Positions 8,983 to 17,639 of a DNA stretch of 64,000 nucleotides are shown piece by piece. The position numbers and the translations under genes were made by a program. Under the pieces are notes generated by a model. That model saw only the letters and a list, made by a program, of their open reading frames with translations, was not told the DNA's origin and did no database searches. The stretch lies in NCBI RefSeq assembly GCF_023101685.1, contig NZ_CP082164.1, forward strand, positions 3,596,001-3,660,000. The letters are read 5' to 3'. Within the stretch, counting starts at the first letter, position 1. The number at the start of each line of letters is the position of its first letter. Origin of the DNA: Bradyrhizobium sp. 186. GTDB lineage: Bacteria; Pseudomonadota; Alphaproteobacteria; Rhizobiales; Xanthobacteraceae.

Positions 8983-11271
8983 ATGTCCGGTATTGTTCTC
9001 TCTGCGTCGGTTCGTCAGAACCTGCTGTCTCTCCAGTCCACCGCCGACCTCCTCGCCACCACACAGAACCGTCTGTCGACCGGCAAGAGCGTCAACTCGG
9101 CCCTGGACAATCCGACCAACTTCTTCACCGCACAGTCGCTCGACAACCGCGCCAGCGACATCAACAACCTGCTCGATGGCATCGCCAACGGCGTGCAGGT
9201 GCTGCAGGCCGCCAACACTGGCCTGACTTCGCTGCAGAAGCTGATCGACAGCGCAAAGTCGATCGCCAACCAGGCGCTGCAGACCACGGTCGGTTACTCC
9301 ACCAAGTCCAACGTCTCCACCACGATCTCGGGTGCGACGGCTGCCGACCTGCGCGGTACCACCAGTTTTGCCAGCGCTGTCGCTTCCAGCAACGTGCTGT
9401 ATGACGGCACGGCAGGCGGCGTGCATGCGGCGACCTCGTCCGTCACGCTCGGCGCGACCCAGGGCGTTGATACCGGTTTGACGGCGACTGCCGGTGACGG
9501 TTCGACGGCTCTGAGCGCCGGCATCACCCTGATCGCCAACGGCGCGGCGACGGCGACTGGCCTGATCGGCAATGCCCAGCCCGCAGACGGCGACACGCTC
9601 ACCGTTAACGGCAAGACCATCACCTTCCGCGCGGGTTCTGCTCCGGCTTCGACCGCAGTGACCAGCGGCTCGGGCGTCAGCGGCAACATCGTCACCGACG
9701 GCGGCGGCAACTCGACCGTCTATCTCGGCACCACCGCCGCTCCGGCTGCCACGGCCGGCGATCTCGCCACCGCGATCGACCTCGCAAGCGGTGTCAAGGT
9801 TGCTGTGATCAGCACCGGCGCTGCGACGATCGCGACCAGCGCCGGCGAGACCGCGTCCGACGTCGGCACCACGACGGCCAGCAAGGTCACGCTACGCAGC
9901 TCGACCGGCGCCGACCTCAGCGTCACCGGCAAGGCCGACTTGCTGAAGGCTCTCGGCCTGAGCACCGCCAGCGGCGGCGGCAATGCCACGGTGAACGTCA
10001 ACCGCACCACCAGCGCCGCTTCGCTCGGTCAGCTGATCCAGGACGGCTCGTCGCTGAACGTCGATGGTCATACCATCACCTTCAAGAACGCTCCCGTTCC
10101 GGGATCCGCGGGCGCTCCGACGATCCCGACCGGCTCCGGCAAGAGCGGTAACGTGATCACCGACGGCAACGGCAATTCGATAGTCTATCTCCAGGCCGGC
10201 ACGGTCGCCGACGTGCTGAACGCGATCGATCTCGCCACCGGCGTGCAGAGCGCAAGCATTGCCGCCAACGGCACTGCGACGCTGTCGACCGCCACCGGTC
10301 AGTCCGCCTCGTCGATCAACACCTCCGGTCAGCTCAAGATCGCGACCGGCATCAATGCCGATCTCTCGATTACCGGCTCGGGCAACGTGCTGAACGCGCT
10401 CGGCCTCGCCGGCAACACCGGTGCGGCGACGGCTTTCCAGGCGGCCCGCACCTCCGGCATCGGCGGCATTGCCGGCAAGACCTTGACCTTCACCGCCTTC
10501 AACGGCGGCACGGCGGTCAACGTCACCTTCGGCGACGGCACCAACGGCACGGTCAAGACGCTCGACCAGCTCAATACGCAGCTTCAGGCCAACAACTTGG
10601 CCGCCACGATCGATGCCAACGGTCAACTCACCATCACCGCGTCCAACGACTACGCGTCTTCGACGCTTGGCTCGACCACCGCGGGCGGTGCGATCGGCGG
10701 CACGCTCACCTCGGCGCTGACGTTCTCGACGGCATCCACGCCTATCCAGGATGCAGTTGCGCAGACGGCCCGTGCGAACCTGGTCTCTCAGTACAACAAT
10801 ATCCTGAACCAGATCGACACGACCTCGCAGGACTCTTCGTTCAACGGTGTCAACCTCCTGAACGGCGACCAGCTCAAGCTGGTGTTCGACGAGACCGGCA
10901 AGTCGAACCTGAACATCACCGGCGTGACCTACAACTCCAAGGGTCTCGGCCTCGCCGCGCTGACCGTCGGCGTCGACTTCATCGACAACGCCGCGTCCAA
11001 CAAGGTGCTGACCAATCTGAACGCTGCATCGAGCACGCTGCGGTCAGAAGCCTCGGCGCTCGGTTCGAATCTCTCGGTGGTGCAGGTTCGTCAGGACTTC
11101 AACAAGAACCTGATCAACGTGCTGCAGACCGGTTCGTCGAACCTGACGCTGGCCGACACCAACGTCGAAGCCGCGAACAGCCAGGCGCTGTCGACCCGCC
11201 AGTCGATCGCAGTCTCCGCGCTGTCGCTGGCCAACACGTCGCAGCAGAGCGTGCTCCAGCTGCTCCGCTAA
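8983..11271 (+). CDS. fliC: Flagellin FliC, copy 3
   Basis: The 762-residue flagellin has MSGIVLSASVRQNLLSLQ at the N-terminus and SALSLANTSQQSVLQLLR at the C-terminus, where the T replaces Q of the other copies. Its second and third surface modules differ most from copies 1 and 2 (DGSSLNVDGHTITF, GKTLTFTAFNGG) and there approach copy 4. The tract 9436-9803 is identical to copy 2 at the base level. The leader GCCAGAAGGGTAAAAGTC precedes the ATG. It is expected to be exported through the flagellar type III system and polymerised with the other subunits. Confidence 0.95.
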   Translation: MSGIVLSASVRQNLLSLQSTADLLATTQNRLSTGKSVNSALDNPTNFFTAQSLDNRASDINNLLDGIANGVQVLQAANTGLTSLQKLIDSAKSIANQALQTTVGYSTKSNVSTTISGATAADLRGTTSFASAVASSNVLYDGTAGGVHAATSSVTLGATQGVDTGLTATAGDGSTALSAGITLIANGAATATGLIGNAQPADGDTLTVNGKTITFRAGSAPASTAVTSGSGVSGNIVTDGGGNSTVYLGTTAAPAATAGDLATAIDLASGVKVAVISTGAATIATSAGETASDVGTTTASKVTLRSSTGADLSVTGKADLLKALGLSTASGGGNATVNVNRTTSAASLGQLIQDGSSLNVDGHTITFKNAPVPGSAGAPTIPTGSGKSGNVITDGNGNSIVYLQAGTVADVLNAIDLATGVQSASIAANGTATLSTATGQSASSINTSGQLKIATGINADLSITGSGNVLNALGLAGNTGAATAFQAARTSGIGGIAGKTLTFTAFNGGTAVNVTFGDGTNGTVKTLDQLNTQLQANNLAATIDANGQLTITASNDYASSTLGSTTAGGAIGGTLTSALTFSTASTPIQDAVAQTARANLVSQYNNILNQIDTTSQDSSFNGVNLLNGDQLKLVFDETGKSNLNITGVTYNSKGLGLAALTVGVDFIDNAASNKVLTNLNAASSTLRSEASALGSNLSVVQVRQDFNKNLINVLQTGSSNLTLADTNVEAANSQALSTRQSIAVSALSLANTSQQSVLQLLR

Positions 11272-11301
11272 ATCGCGGCAGATATCGCAGAACTGATACA
11301 G

Positions 11302-11329
11302 CGGCGGGGCTTCGGCCCCGCCGTTTTTC
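11302..11329 (+). terminator. rho-independent terminator of fliC3
   Basis: CGGCGGGGC-TTCG-GCCCCGCCG then TTTTTC, the same stem as after fliC1 and fliC2 but with a diverged spacer from the stop codon. Confidence 0.9.
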
Positions 11330-11377
11330 GTTGACTACAGGCGTTCCGGATCAGCCGATCCACAGCCGGGCAGGGCG

Positions 11378-11427
11378 TTAACCTCTCGTTAACCCTATCG
11401 CTTAAAGCGGCGTTAACCATACTTTAA
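11378..11427 (+). promoter_or_regulatory. array of CtrA boxes upstream of fliC4
   Basis: Five TTAA half-sites start at 11378, 11389, 11402, 11413 and 11424. Three adjacent pairs have the exact CtrA consensus TTAA-N7-TTAA: 11378/11389, 11402/11413 and 11413/11424, the last two sharing a half-site. The 11-bp step places half-sites about one helical turn apart. TTAACCAT (11413-11420) is the strongest core. The last half-site is 96 bp before the fliC4 ATG. Identity of the binding protein is inferred from the consensus and from cckA in the same window. Confidence 0.75.
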
Positions 11428-11519
11428 AGGACACCCCCTAAGACTGGACAAAAGCCCGCCTTCCAGACCGGCGAGCCCGATTCGTACCCGGTTCTGCGCT
11501 TCAAAAGGAAGACCCGCCA

Positions 11520-13802
11520 ATGTCCAACATCGTTCTTTCCGCATCAGTGCGCCAGAACCTGTTGTCGCTGCAGTCGACGGCCGACCTGCTGGCCACGACG
11601 CAGCAGCGGCTGTCGACCGGCAAGAAGGTCAACACCGCCCTCGACAATCCCACCAACTTCTTCACCGCGCAGGGGTTGGACAACCGGGCGAGCGACATCA
11701 GCAACCTGCTCGATGGTATCAACAACGGTGTGCAGGTGCTCCAGGCCGCCAACACCGGTATCACCTCGCTGCAAAAGCTGATCGACAGTGCGAAATCGAT
11801 CGCCAACCAGGCGCTTCAGACCACCGTCGGCTACTCGACCAAGTCGAATGTTTCGACCACCATTCCCGGAGCGACGCCGGCCGACCTGCGCGGTACGACC
11901 TCCTATGCGAGCGCGACCGCCAACAGCAACGTGCTTTATACTGGTGCACCTGGTGGCGTGACGCCCGTAACGTCGGGCGCCTCGCTCGGTGCGTCACTGG
12001 GCTCGACCGCCGGCACATTGACCGGCGGGGCCGCCAAGGCTGCTGACGGCACCACCGCGCTCGGCGGCACCAACACCCTAATCGGTTCCACGGCATCGAC
12101 GACGTTCGGCGCGTCCCCCGCGGATGGCGATTCGATCACCGTCAACGGCAAGACCGTCACGTTCCGTACCGGTGCGGCTCCGAGCACGCAACCGACCGGC
12201 TGGGGTCTCGACCCGAGCGGCCATATCGCCACCGACGGCAATGGCAATTCGATCGTCTACATGGGTACGACCGGCGCTCCCACGGGTACGGTCAACGACC
12301 TCCTCACTGCGGTCGACCTCGCGAGCGGCGTCAAGAGCGCTGCAATCAGCGCCGGCGCGGCGACCATCTCTGTGAGCGGCACGACCGTTGGTACGCTCCA
12401 GACTGCATCGTCCATTACGGCTGGCGTGGTGACGCTGAAAAGCTCAACTGGTGCCGATCTGAGCGTGACGGGCAAGGCCGACTTCCTCAAGGCCCTCGGC
12501 GTGACCTTGGCGACAGGCGCTGGCAATGCCAGCGTCAGCGCGGACCGGTCCACCACCGCGGGTTCGCTCGGTACCCTCGTTCAGGACGGCTCGACGCTGA
12601 ACATTGACGGTCACACCATCACCTTCAAGAATGCCCAGACTCCCCAGTCGGCGGCAAGCGTGACCTCCGGCGGCGTCAACGGAAACATCGTCACCGATGG
12701 CAACGGCAATTCGACGGTCTACCTCCAGAGCGCGACGCTGACCGACCTGCTCAATTCGTTCGACCTTGCCACGGGTGTGAAGACCGCCAGCATCTTCAAT
12801 GGCGCGGCAAGTCTCTCGACCACAGCGGGCCAGATTCCGTCGTCGGTCAACACCAGCGGCCAGTTGGCGCTCTCGACCGGCATCAACGCCGATCTCTCCA
12901 TCACCGGCACCGGCAATGCTCTGAGCGCATTCGGCCTCAGCGGCAATACCGGAACGGCGACGGCTTTCAGCGCGGCGCGCGCGTCCGGTGTTGGTGGTGT
13001 CAGCGGCAAGACTCTGACTTTCTCGTCCTTCAACGGTGGCACGCCCGTCAATGTCACCTTCGGCGACGGCACCAACGGTACGGTCAAGACGCTCGACCAG
13101 CTCAATACGCAGCTTCAGGCGAACCACCTGACGGCAACGATCGATGCCAACGGCGTGCTGACGGTGACCACCGTCAACGAATACGCCTCCTCGACCCTCG
13201 GTTCGACGACCGCGGGCGGCGCGGTCGGCGGTACGCTCACCGGCGTGCTCGCCTTCACCACTGCGCAGCCGCCGGTCCAGGATCCCGTCGCGCAGACCGC
13301 GCGCTCCGGCCTGGTCAGCCAGTTCAACAACATCCTGGCGCAGATCGACACCACGTCGCAGGACTCGTCCTTCAACGGCGTCAACCTCCTGAACGGCGAC
13401 ACGCTGAAGCTGGTCTTCAACGAGACCGGCAGCTCCACACTCGGCATCAACGGCGTGGTCTTCAACGCGGCGGGTCTCGGCCTCAGCAATCTCGTCCCGG
13501 GCACGGATTTCATCGACAACGGCGCCACCAATAAGGTGCTGACCAGCCTCAACGCCGCCTCGAGCACGCTGCGGTCGGAAGGCTCCGCGCTCGGTTCGAA
13601 CCTGTCGATCGTGCAGGTGCGTCAGGACTTCTCCAAGAACCTGATCAACGTGCTGCAGACCGGCTCGTCCAATCTGACGCTCGCGGACACCAACGAGGAA
13701 GCGGCCAACAGCCAGGCGCTGTCGACGCGCCAGTCGATCGCGGTCTCCGCGCTGTCGCTCGCCAACCAGTCGCAGCAGAGCGTGTTGCAGCTGCTCCGCT
13801 AA
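11520..13802 (+). CDS. fliC: Flagellin FliC, copy 4 (divergent)
   Basis: The 760-residue flagellin begins MSNIVLSASVRQNLLSLQ and ends SALSLANQSQQSVLQLLR. It is the most divergent of the four in the surface modules (residues about 130-400) and uses other codons in conserved regions, so it appears to escape the homogenisation seen in copies 1-3. Its control region is also different: a CtrA-box array instead of the TTCA-N7-TTAG motif. The leader AAAAGGAAGACCCGCCA replaces the CCAGAAGGGTAA type. This suggests separate timing or role, for example a distinct filament segment, but that is inference. Confidence 0.95.
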   Translation: MSNIVLSASVRQNLLSLQSTADLLATTQQRLSTGKKVNTALDNPTNFFTAQGLDNRASDISNLLDGINNGVQVLQAANTGITSLQKLIDSAKSIANQALQTTVGYSTKSNVSTTIPGATPADLRGTTSYASATANSNVLYTGAPGGVTPVTSGASLGASLGSTAGTLTGGAAKAADGTTALGGTNTLIGSTASTTFGASPADGDSITVNGKTVTFRTGAAPSTQPTGWGLDPSGHIATDGNGNSIVYMGTTGAPTGTVNDLLTAVDLASGVKSAAISAGAATISVSGTTVGTLQTASSITAGVVTLKSSTGADLSVTGKADFLKALGVTLATGAGNASVSADRSTTAGSLGTLVQDGSTLNIDGHTITFKNAQTPQSAASVTSGGVNGNIVTDGNGNSTVYLQSATLTDLLNSFDLATGVKTASIFNGAASLSTTAGQIPSSVNTSGQLALSTGINADLSITGTGNALSAFGLSGNTGTATAFSAARASGVGGVSGKTLTFSSFNGGTPVNVTFGDGTNGTVKTLDQLNTQLQANHLTATIDANGVLTVTTVNEYASSTLGSTTAGGAVGGTLTGVLAFTTAQPPVQDPVAQTARSGLVSQFNNILAQIDTTSQDSSFNGVNLLNGDTLKLVFNETGSSTLGINGVVFNAAGLGLSNLVPGTDFIDNGATNKVLTSLNAASSTLRSEGSALGSNLSIVQVRQDFSKNLINVLQTGSSNLTLADTNEEAANSQALSTRQSIAVSALSLANQSQQSVLQLLR

Positions 13803-13835
13803 TTTCGCAGCGCAAGATCGCTATTCGAAACGTCG

Positions 13836-13864
13836 CGGCGGGGCTAATGCCCCGCCGTTCTTTT
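13836..13864 (+). terminator. rho-independent terminator of fliC4
   Basis: CGGCGGGGC-TAAT-GCCCCGCCG followed by TTCTTTTG; same stem as the other fliC terminators with a different loop. Confidence 0.88.
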
Positions 13865-14095
13865 GATTGAGATCGCTAAGACAAGATTAGCCCAGATCGT
13901 TTTGCATCATGCGAACCAAGTTTACAGCGTGCGTGCGCACGACTAGCCTTGCGACGATGGAAGACGCCGTAACCCGTAATAATCCGGAGTGCTTCCAAGC
14001 GCTCACGTAAGCAAATCTTAAGCGGTGCTGCCTAGGGTTGGGAAAGAAATCCTTAAGCCCCTTCAACGGGCTAGGAAACCTCCAGGGTATGATTG

Positions 14096-14464
14096 ATGTC
14101 GAATTCTGCTGCCTCGGCCTACGCGCGCGTTGCAACGACCACTGCTTCTCCTCGCGACATCGAAGCGCAGACGCTGCTCAAGGCCGCGAACAAGCTGCAG
14201 GACGCGGTCAACAACGCCGACCCGTTCAGCGAGCAGACCACGCATGCCCTGATGTTCAACCGCAAGCTCTGGACCATCTTCCTCAGCGAGGCGATGCGCG
14301 ACAACAGTCCGCAGCCGCTCGACGTCCGGCAGAAGATCGCCAACATCAGCGTGTTCGTGCTGAGCCAGACCGCCGCGCTCCAGATGAGCCCGCAGTTCGA
14401 TCACTTCCGCCCGCTGATCGAGATCAACCGCAATATCGCCGCCGGTCTGTCCGGCCGGCCGTAA
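14096..14464 (+). CDS. flaF: FlaF, flagellin regulator/secretion partner
   Basis: The 122-residue protein is a clear FlaF: EAQTLLKAANKLQDA, ALMFNRKLWTIFLSEAM and KIANISVFVLSQT are family landmarks. In Caulobacter FlaF acts opposite to FlbT on flagellin translation and is needed for flagellin production and export. ATG 14096 is preferred; a TTG one codon earlier would add one residue. The gene follows fliC4 by about 290 bp, a gap that has no TTAA-N7-TTAA box, only isolated TTAAG sequences. A small gene of unknown function starts 12 bp after the stop. Confidence 0.92.
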   Translation: MSNSAASAYARVATTTASPRDIEAQTLLKAANKLQDAVNNADPFSEQTTHALMFNRKLWTIFLSEAMRDNSPQPLDVRQKIANISVFVLSQTAALQMSPQFDHFRPLIEINRNIAAGLSGRP

Positions 14465-14476
14465 TGGACGCTCGTC

Positions 14477-14845
14477 ATGGCCGACATCATGAGCATCCTG
14501 TCGACCGCGTATAAGTCCAACGTTCTTTCCAGCACGACGGGCTCGTCCAAATACGTCGCGGTCGATTCGTCGCTCTATCAGGGTAGCTGGACCGGGACCT
14601 ACCCGGACGGCAAGAAATTCTCGCTCGGCGTCTCGCAGGTCAACGGTTTTCGTGCGCAGGTCCACTACCAGAGCGAGGGCACGTCGCAGTATCAGCAGGT
14701 GCTGATCAAGGACTCTTCGTTCCGCTTTGGAAATACCAAGTTCACGCTGACCGACACCGGCAAGGCCCAGATCAAGAACGTCGTCACCGATCCCGCGACC
14801 GGCTCGACCTATCTCGACACCGCCGTCGCCACGCTCGACGCGTGA
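14477..14845 (+). CDS. hypothetical protein downstream of flaF
   Basis: The 122-residue protein is not one I recognise. It has an N-terminal polar stretch, then SLYQGSWTGTYPDGKKFSLGVSQVNGFRAQVHYQ and a beta-rich remainder with alternating hydrophobic and polar residues, ending DTAVATLDA. No signal peptide or membrane helix is evident. It starts 12 bp after flaF, so it is probably in the same transcript and linked to flagellin handling or filament assembly. It ends 3 bp from the convergent flaG-like gene. Confidence 0.75.
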   Translation: MADIMSILSTAYKSNVLSSTTGSSKYVAVDSSLYQGSWTGTYPDGKKFSLGVSQVNGFRAQVHYQSEGTSQYQQVLIKDSSFRFGNTKFTLTDTGKAQIKNVVTDPATGSTYLDTAVATLDA

Positions 14846-14848
14846 TCG

Positions 14849-15208
14849 TCAAGCGCTACGGTCCGTGCTGAGCGGCCGCGAGGGCTCGGACTTCAGATCC
14901 AGTGCATGGAAATAGGCCCGCCGGCGCAGCATCGCTTCGTCGGGGAATTGATTGACCACCGCCTCGGTCCTGTCGTTGACGACCTGGAAGACAAAGGACG
15001 CTGCCGCCTGGTCGAACACGACCTGGCGCGAGATGTTCTCGTTGCTCTGCAAATTGTTGCGCACGGCCGCGCTCGTATCGCTAGCGGCGACCGTCTGGCT
15101 CACCGGCAAATCAGTTTGCACGGCCTCGTTCGCCGCCGCGTTCGACGTCGTTACGATCTGCGCTGGAGCCGGTATCCCCACCGGCCTGATGCTGAAATCT
15201 GTACTCAT
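14849..15208 (-). CDS. FlaG-like protein
   Basis: The 119-residue protein has a low-complexity N-terminal half and a C-terminal FlaG-type motif: QVVFDQAAASFVFQVVNDRT then EAVVNQFPDEAMLRRRAYF. FlaG proteins influence filament length in several bacteria. The start ATG 15208 has a good upstream GGAGGCTGCC. It is transcribed with the strand of flgN/flgJ/flgI but 160 bp separates it from the flgN-like gene. The assignment rests on the short C-terminal motif. Confidence 0.65.
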   Translation of the reverse strand: MSTDFSIRPVGIPAPAQIVTTSNAAANEAVQTDLPVSQTVAASDTSAAVRNNLQSNENISRQVVFDQAAASFVFQVVNDRTEAVVNQFPDEAMLRRRAYFHALDLKSEPSRPLSTDRSA

Positions 15209-15367
15209 GGCAGCCTCCTGGTTGCCTAGTGTGAGTCAAATCCCAACCCCTCTCAATGCGCAAGCATGGAACACCAGAATTGAAGATCCGGTAAGCAAAC
15301 GTGCCTAATCGCGCGACGAGATCGCCGCACGATCTTTCGTAAAATTGTCAGTGGTTTTCGCGTGCGC

Positions 15368-15865
15368 TCAGAGCGAACGGCTGACCGCGAGCGGGGTGAT
15401 GTGGCGCGGTCCCGGCGCTGCGCGACGACCCGCCGCCGTGTAGGTGTTCGGCACGTTGCGCTTCTGGATCTCGGCATTGACGCCGCGCACGACGCTCTCG
15501 GAGACCGCATGCGCGGTCGCGAGCACGGTGAGATTGACCTGGAGCATCGCGCGGAACGCGTCGTGGTGCCGATGCAGCGTCGAGAGCAACTCGGGCGCGG
15601 ATTTCACGAGCTGGGTCTGGTTCGCCTTCAGCTGGCTGATGGCCCCGACATAGTTTCGCGACAGCTCCTGCTTCTTGCTCTCGAGTGTCATCGCCTCGCG
15701 GACCTTGCCGGCGCGGACGAGCTCGGTCTCGCGCTCGATCAGGCCGAGCAGGGCGTTCATCGCGTCCATCAGGTCTTCGGCGAGCTTGCGCGCTTCGGCG
15801 CTGCCCGGCGTGTTGTTCGGGCGCTGCGCGGGCATCGGCTGACGTGAGGCATTGAATTGGTTCAT
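15368..15865 (-). CDS. flgN: FlgN-like flagellar export chaperone
   Basis: The 165-residue protein is mostly helical with the FlgN pattern: ALLGLIERETELVRAGKVRE followed by LESKKQELSRNYVGAISQL and a C-terminal basic, less ordered tail. FlgN-type chaperones bind hook-junction proteins FlgK and FlgL before export. It lies 12 bp downstream of flgJ on the same strand, so a flgI-flgJ-flgN operon is likely. FlgN family members are weakly conserved in sequence, so context carries part of the call. Confidence 0.7.
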   Translation of the reverse strand: MNQFNASRQPMPAQRPNNTPGSAEARKLAEDLMDAMNALLGLIERETELVRAGKVREAMTLESKKQELSRNYVGAISQLKANQTQLVKSAPELLSTLHRHHDAFRAMLQVNLTVLATAHAVSESVVRGVNAEIQKRNVPNTYTAAGRRAAPGPRHITPLAVSRSL

Positions 15866-15877
15866 GTCGAAAGGACC

Positions 15878-16246
15878 TTATGCCGTGCGGATGGTTTTCG
15901 CCTGCTGCAGGATGAGGGTGCGGTAGACTTCGGTGGCGACGCCGACGCCGCCGGCCTTGGCGAAGTTCTTGGAATATTGCTCGGTCAGCATCGAGCGCCA
16001 CACGCCGGTGCCCGGCGTGTCGCCGAACGGGCCTTCGCCCTTCAGGCCCGAGGTCATCTGCGAGAACATGCTGTTGAGGAACATCGCCTCGAAATCGGTG
16101 GCGGTCTTCTGCGCCTTGGTCTGCTGCTGCGGCGGGACCTTTTGCAGCGCGGCGGCGAGCTCGAAATCGGGCCGGCCGTTGCGGCTCTCCACGGAGAAGG
16201 CCGAGGAGGTCACGACGTGCGGGGTATTGACCATGCTCGTCTGCAT
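15878..16246 (-). CDS. flgJ: FlgJ-type rod-binding protein (rod-binding domain only)
   Basis: The 122-residue protein corresponds to the N-terminal rod-binding domain of FlgJ: ATDFEAMFLNSMFSQMTSGL and GTGVWRSMLTEQYSKNFAKAGGVGVA. The muramidase domain found in enterobacterial FlgJ is absent, as is usual in alphaproteobacteria (the CheL form); peptidoglycan cutting must be done by another enzyme. ATG 16246 overlaps the flgI stop as TGATG, indicating coupled translation; a GTG one codon upstream is the alternative start. Confidence 0.88.
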   Translation of the reverse strand: MQTSMVNTPHVVTSSAFSVESRNGRPDFELAAALQKVPPQQQTKAQKTATDFEAMFLNSMFSQMTSGLKGEGPFGDTPGTGVWRSMLTEQYSKNFAKAGGVGVATEVYRTLILQQAKTIRTA

Positions 16247-17370
16247 CACATCACCTCGATGTCGGCCTGGATCGCGCCCGCGGCCTTGATCGCCTGGAGG
16301 ATGCTGATGAGGTCGCGCGGGCCGATGCCGAGGCCGTTGAGGCCGTCGACGAGCTGCTGCAGCGAGACGCCGTCCTTGACGACCGCGAACTTCTTGCCGT
16401 CCTCGGTGACGCTGACGCCGGTGCGCGGTGTCACCACGGTGCGCCCCCGTGACAGTGGGTTGGGCTGGCTGACCTGCGGGCTCTCGGAGATCGTGACGGT
16501 GAGATTGCCTTGGGCGACCGCGACGGTGGCGACGCGGACGTCGCGGCCCATCACGATGATGCCGGAGCGCTCGTCGATGACGATCTTGGCGGCCAGATCA
16601 GGGTCGACCTGGAGCTGCTCGATCTCGGTGAGAAAGGCGACCACGTTGCCCTTGAACTCGGGCGGGATCGCAAGCTGCACCGTGGAGGGATCGATCGGCT
16701 CGGCGCTCTTGACGCCGAGATAGTCGTTGATCGCGGCCGCGATCCGCTTGGCGGTGGTGAAGTCGGCATTGCGCAGCGCGAGCCGGACGTTCGGCAGGCG
16801 ATTGAGTGCGAACTCGATCTCGCGCTCGATGATGGCGCCGTTGGCGATGCGCCCCACGGTCGGCACGCCGCGCACGATTTTCGCGGCTTCGCCCTCGGCC
16901 TGGAAGCCGGAGATTGCGAGCGAGCCCTGCGCCACCGCGTAGACGTTGCCGTCGGCGCCGAGGAGGGGGGTGACGAGCAGGGTGCCGCCCTGAAGGTTCT
17001 TGGCATCGCCGAGCGCGGACACGGTGACGTCCATGCGCGTGCCCTGCGTGGAGAAGGCCGGCAGGTTGCCGGTCACCATCACGGCGGCGACGTTGCCGGT
17101 GCGGATGGTGGCGCCGCGGATGTTGACGCCCATGCGCTCGAGCATCGCTTGCAGCGACTGCTTGGTGAAGGGGATGTTGTTGAGCGTGTCGCCGGTGCCG
17201 TTGAGGCCGACGACGAGGCCGTAGCCGATCAGCTGGTTCTGCCGCACGCCCTCGATATTGGCGAGATCCTTGATGCGCGAGGTCGCAGCCGCGGACGTGA
17301 CCGAGAGCACCAACGCTGACAGCGCGGCGCAGGCCACTCCGACAATCCTCACCCAACGAACGCCTGGCAT
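16246..17370 (-). CDS. flgI: FlgI, flagellar P-ring protein
   Basis: The 374-residue precursor starts MPGVRWVRIVGVACAALSAL, a Sec signal peptide ending near AAATS. It continues with the FlgI signature RIKDLANIEGVRQNQLIGYG and LVVGLNGTGDTLNN. Polymerised FlgI forms the periplasmic P ring at the peptidoglycan, assisted by FlgA. I chose ATG 17370, which has GGGGAG upstream, over an in-frame TTG at 17394. It is first in the flgI-flgJ-flgN group and divergent from fliX; the 269-bp space between them holds a CtrA-type box close to fliX. Confidence 0.95.
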   Translation of the reverse strand: MPGVRWVRIVGVACAALSALVLSVTSAAATSRIKDLANIEGVRQNQLIGYGLVVGLNGTGDTLNNIPFTKQSLQAMLERMGVNIRGATIRTGNVAAVMVTGNLPAFSTQGTRMDVTVSALGDAKNLQGGTLLVTPLLGADGNVYAVAQGSLAISGFQAEGEAAKIVRGVPTVGRIANGAIIEREIEFALNRLPNVRLALRNADFTTAKRIAAAINDYLGVKSAEPIDPSTVQLAIPPEFKGNVVAFLTEIEQLQVDPDLAAKIVIDERSGIIVMGRDVRVATVAVAQGNLTVTISESPQVSQPNPLSRGRTVVTPRTGVSVTEDGKKFAVVKDGVSLQQLVDGLNGLGIGPRDLISILQAIKAAGAIQADIEVM

Positions 17371-17578
17371 CCTCTGCTCCCCGAGGCTCCTCAAATCTCG
17401 GACCTTCTCGACACTCCCATGCCGAGCTGGTCCGGCGCTTTCCTTGCGAGCGTTGTGCCAACGTCGGGCAGCCGGGTCAGGCGATTGAATAGGTTGAATA
17501 AATCTGTTTTGACCGATGTCAGTAGGCGTTCTCCCTGAGGAGCGAAACTGCCGCCTGTCGGCAGATTTTGCCGGGCTG

Positions 17579-17593
17579 TTTACGGGTCGTTAA
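17579..17593 (+). promoter_or_regulatory. CtrA-type box upstream of fliX
   Basis: TTTA-CGGGTCG-TTAA continues into CCATAA, giving the strong core TTAACCAT at 17590-17597. One base departs from TTAA-N7-TTAA. It is 50 bp before the fliX ATG in the flgI/fliX divergent region. In Caulobacter the matching fliX promoter is a known CtrA target. Confidence 0.65.
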
Positions 17594-17639
17594 CCATAAA
17601 ACAGCGAAGGTGACGGCATCGATCACCCGGATTGCTTCG

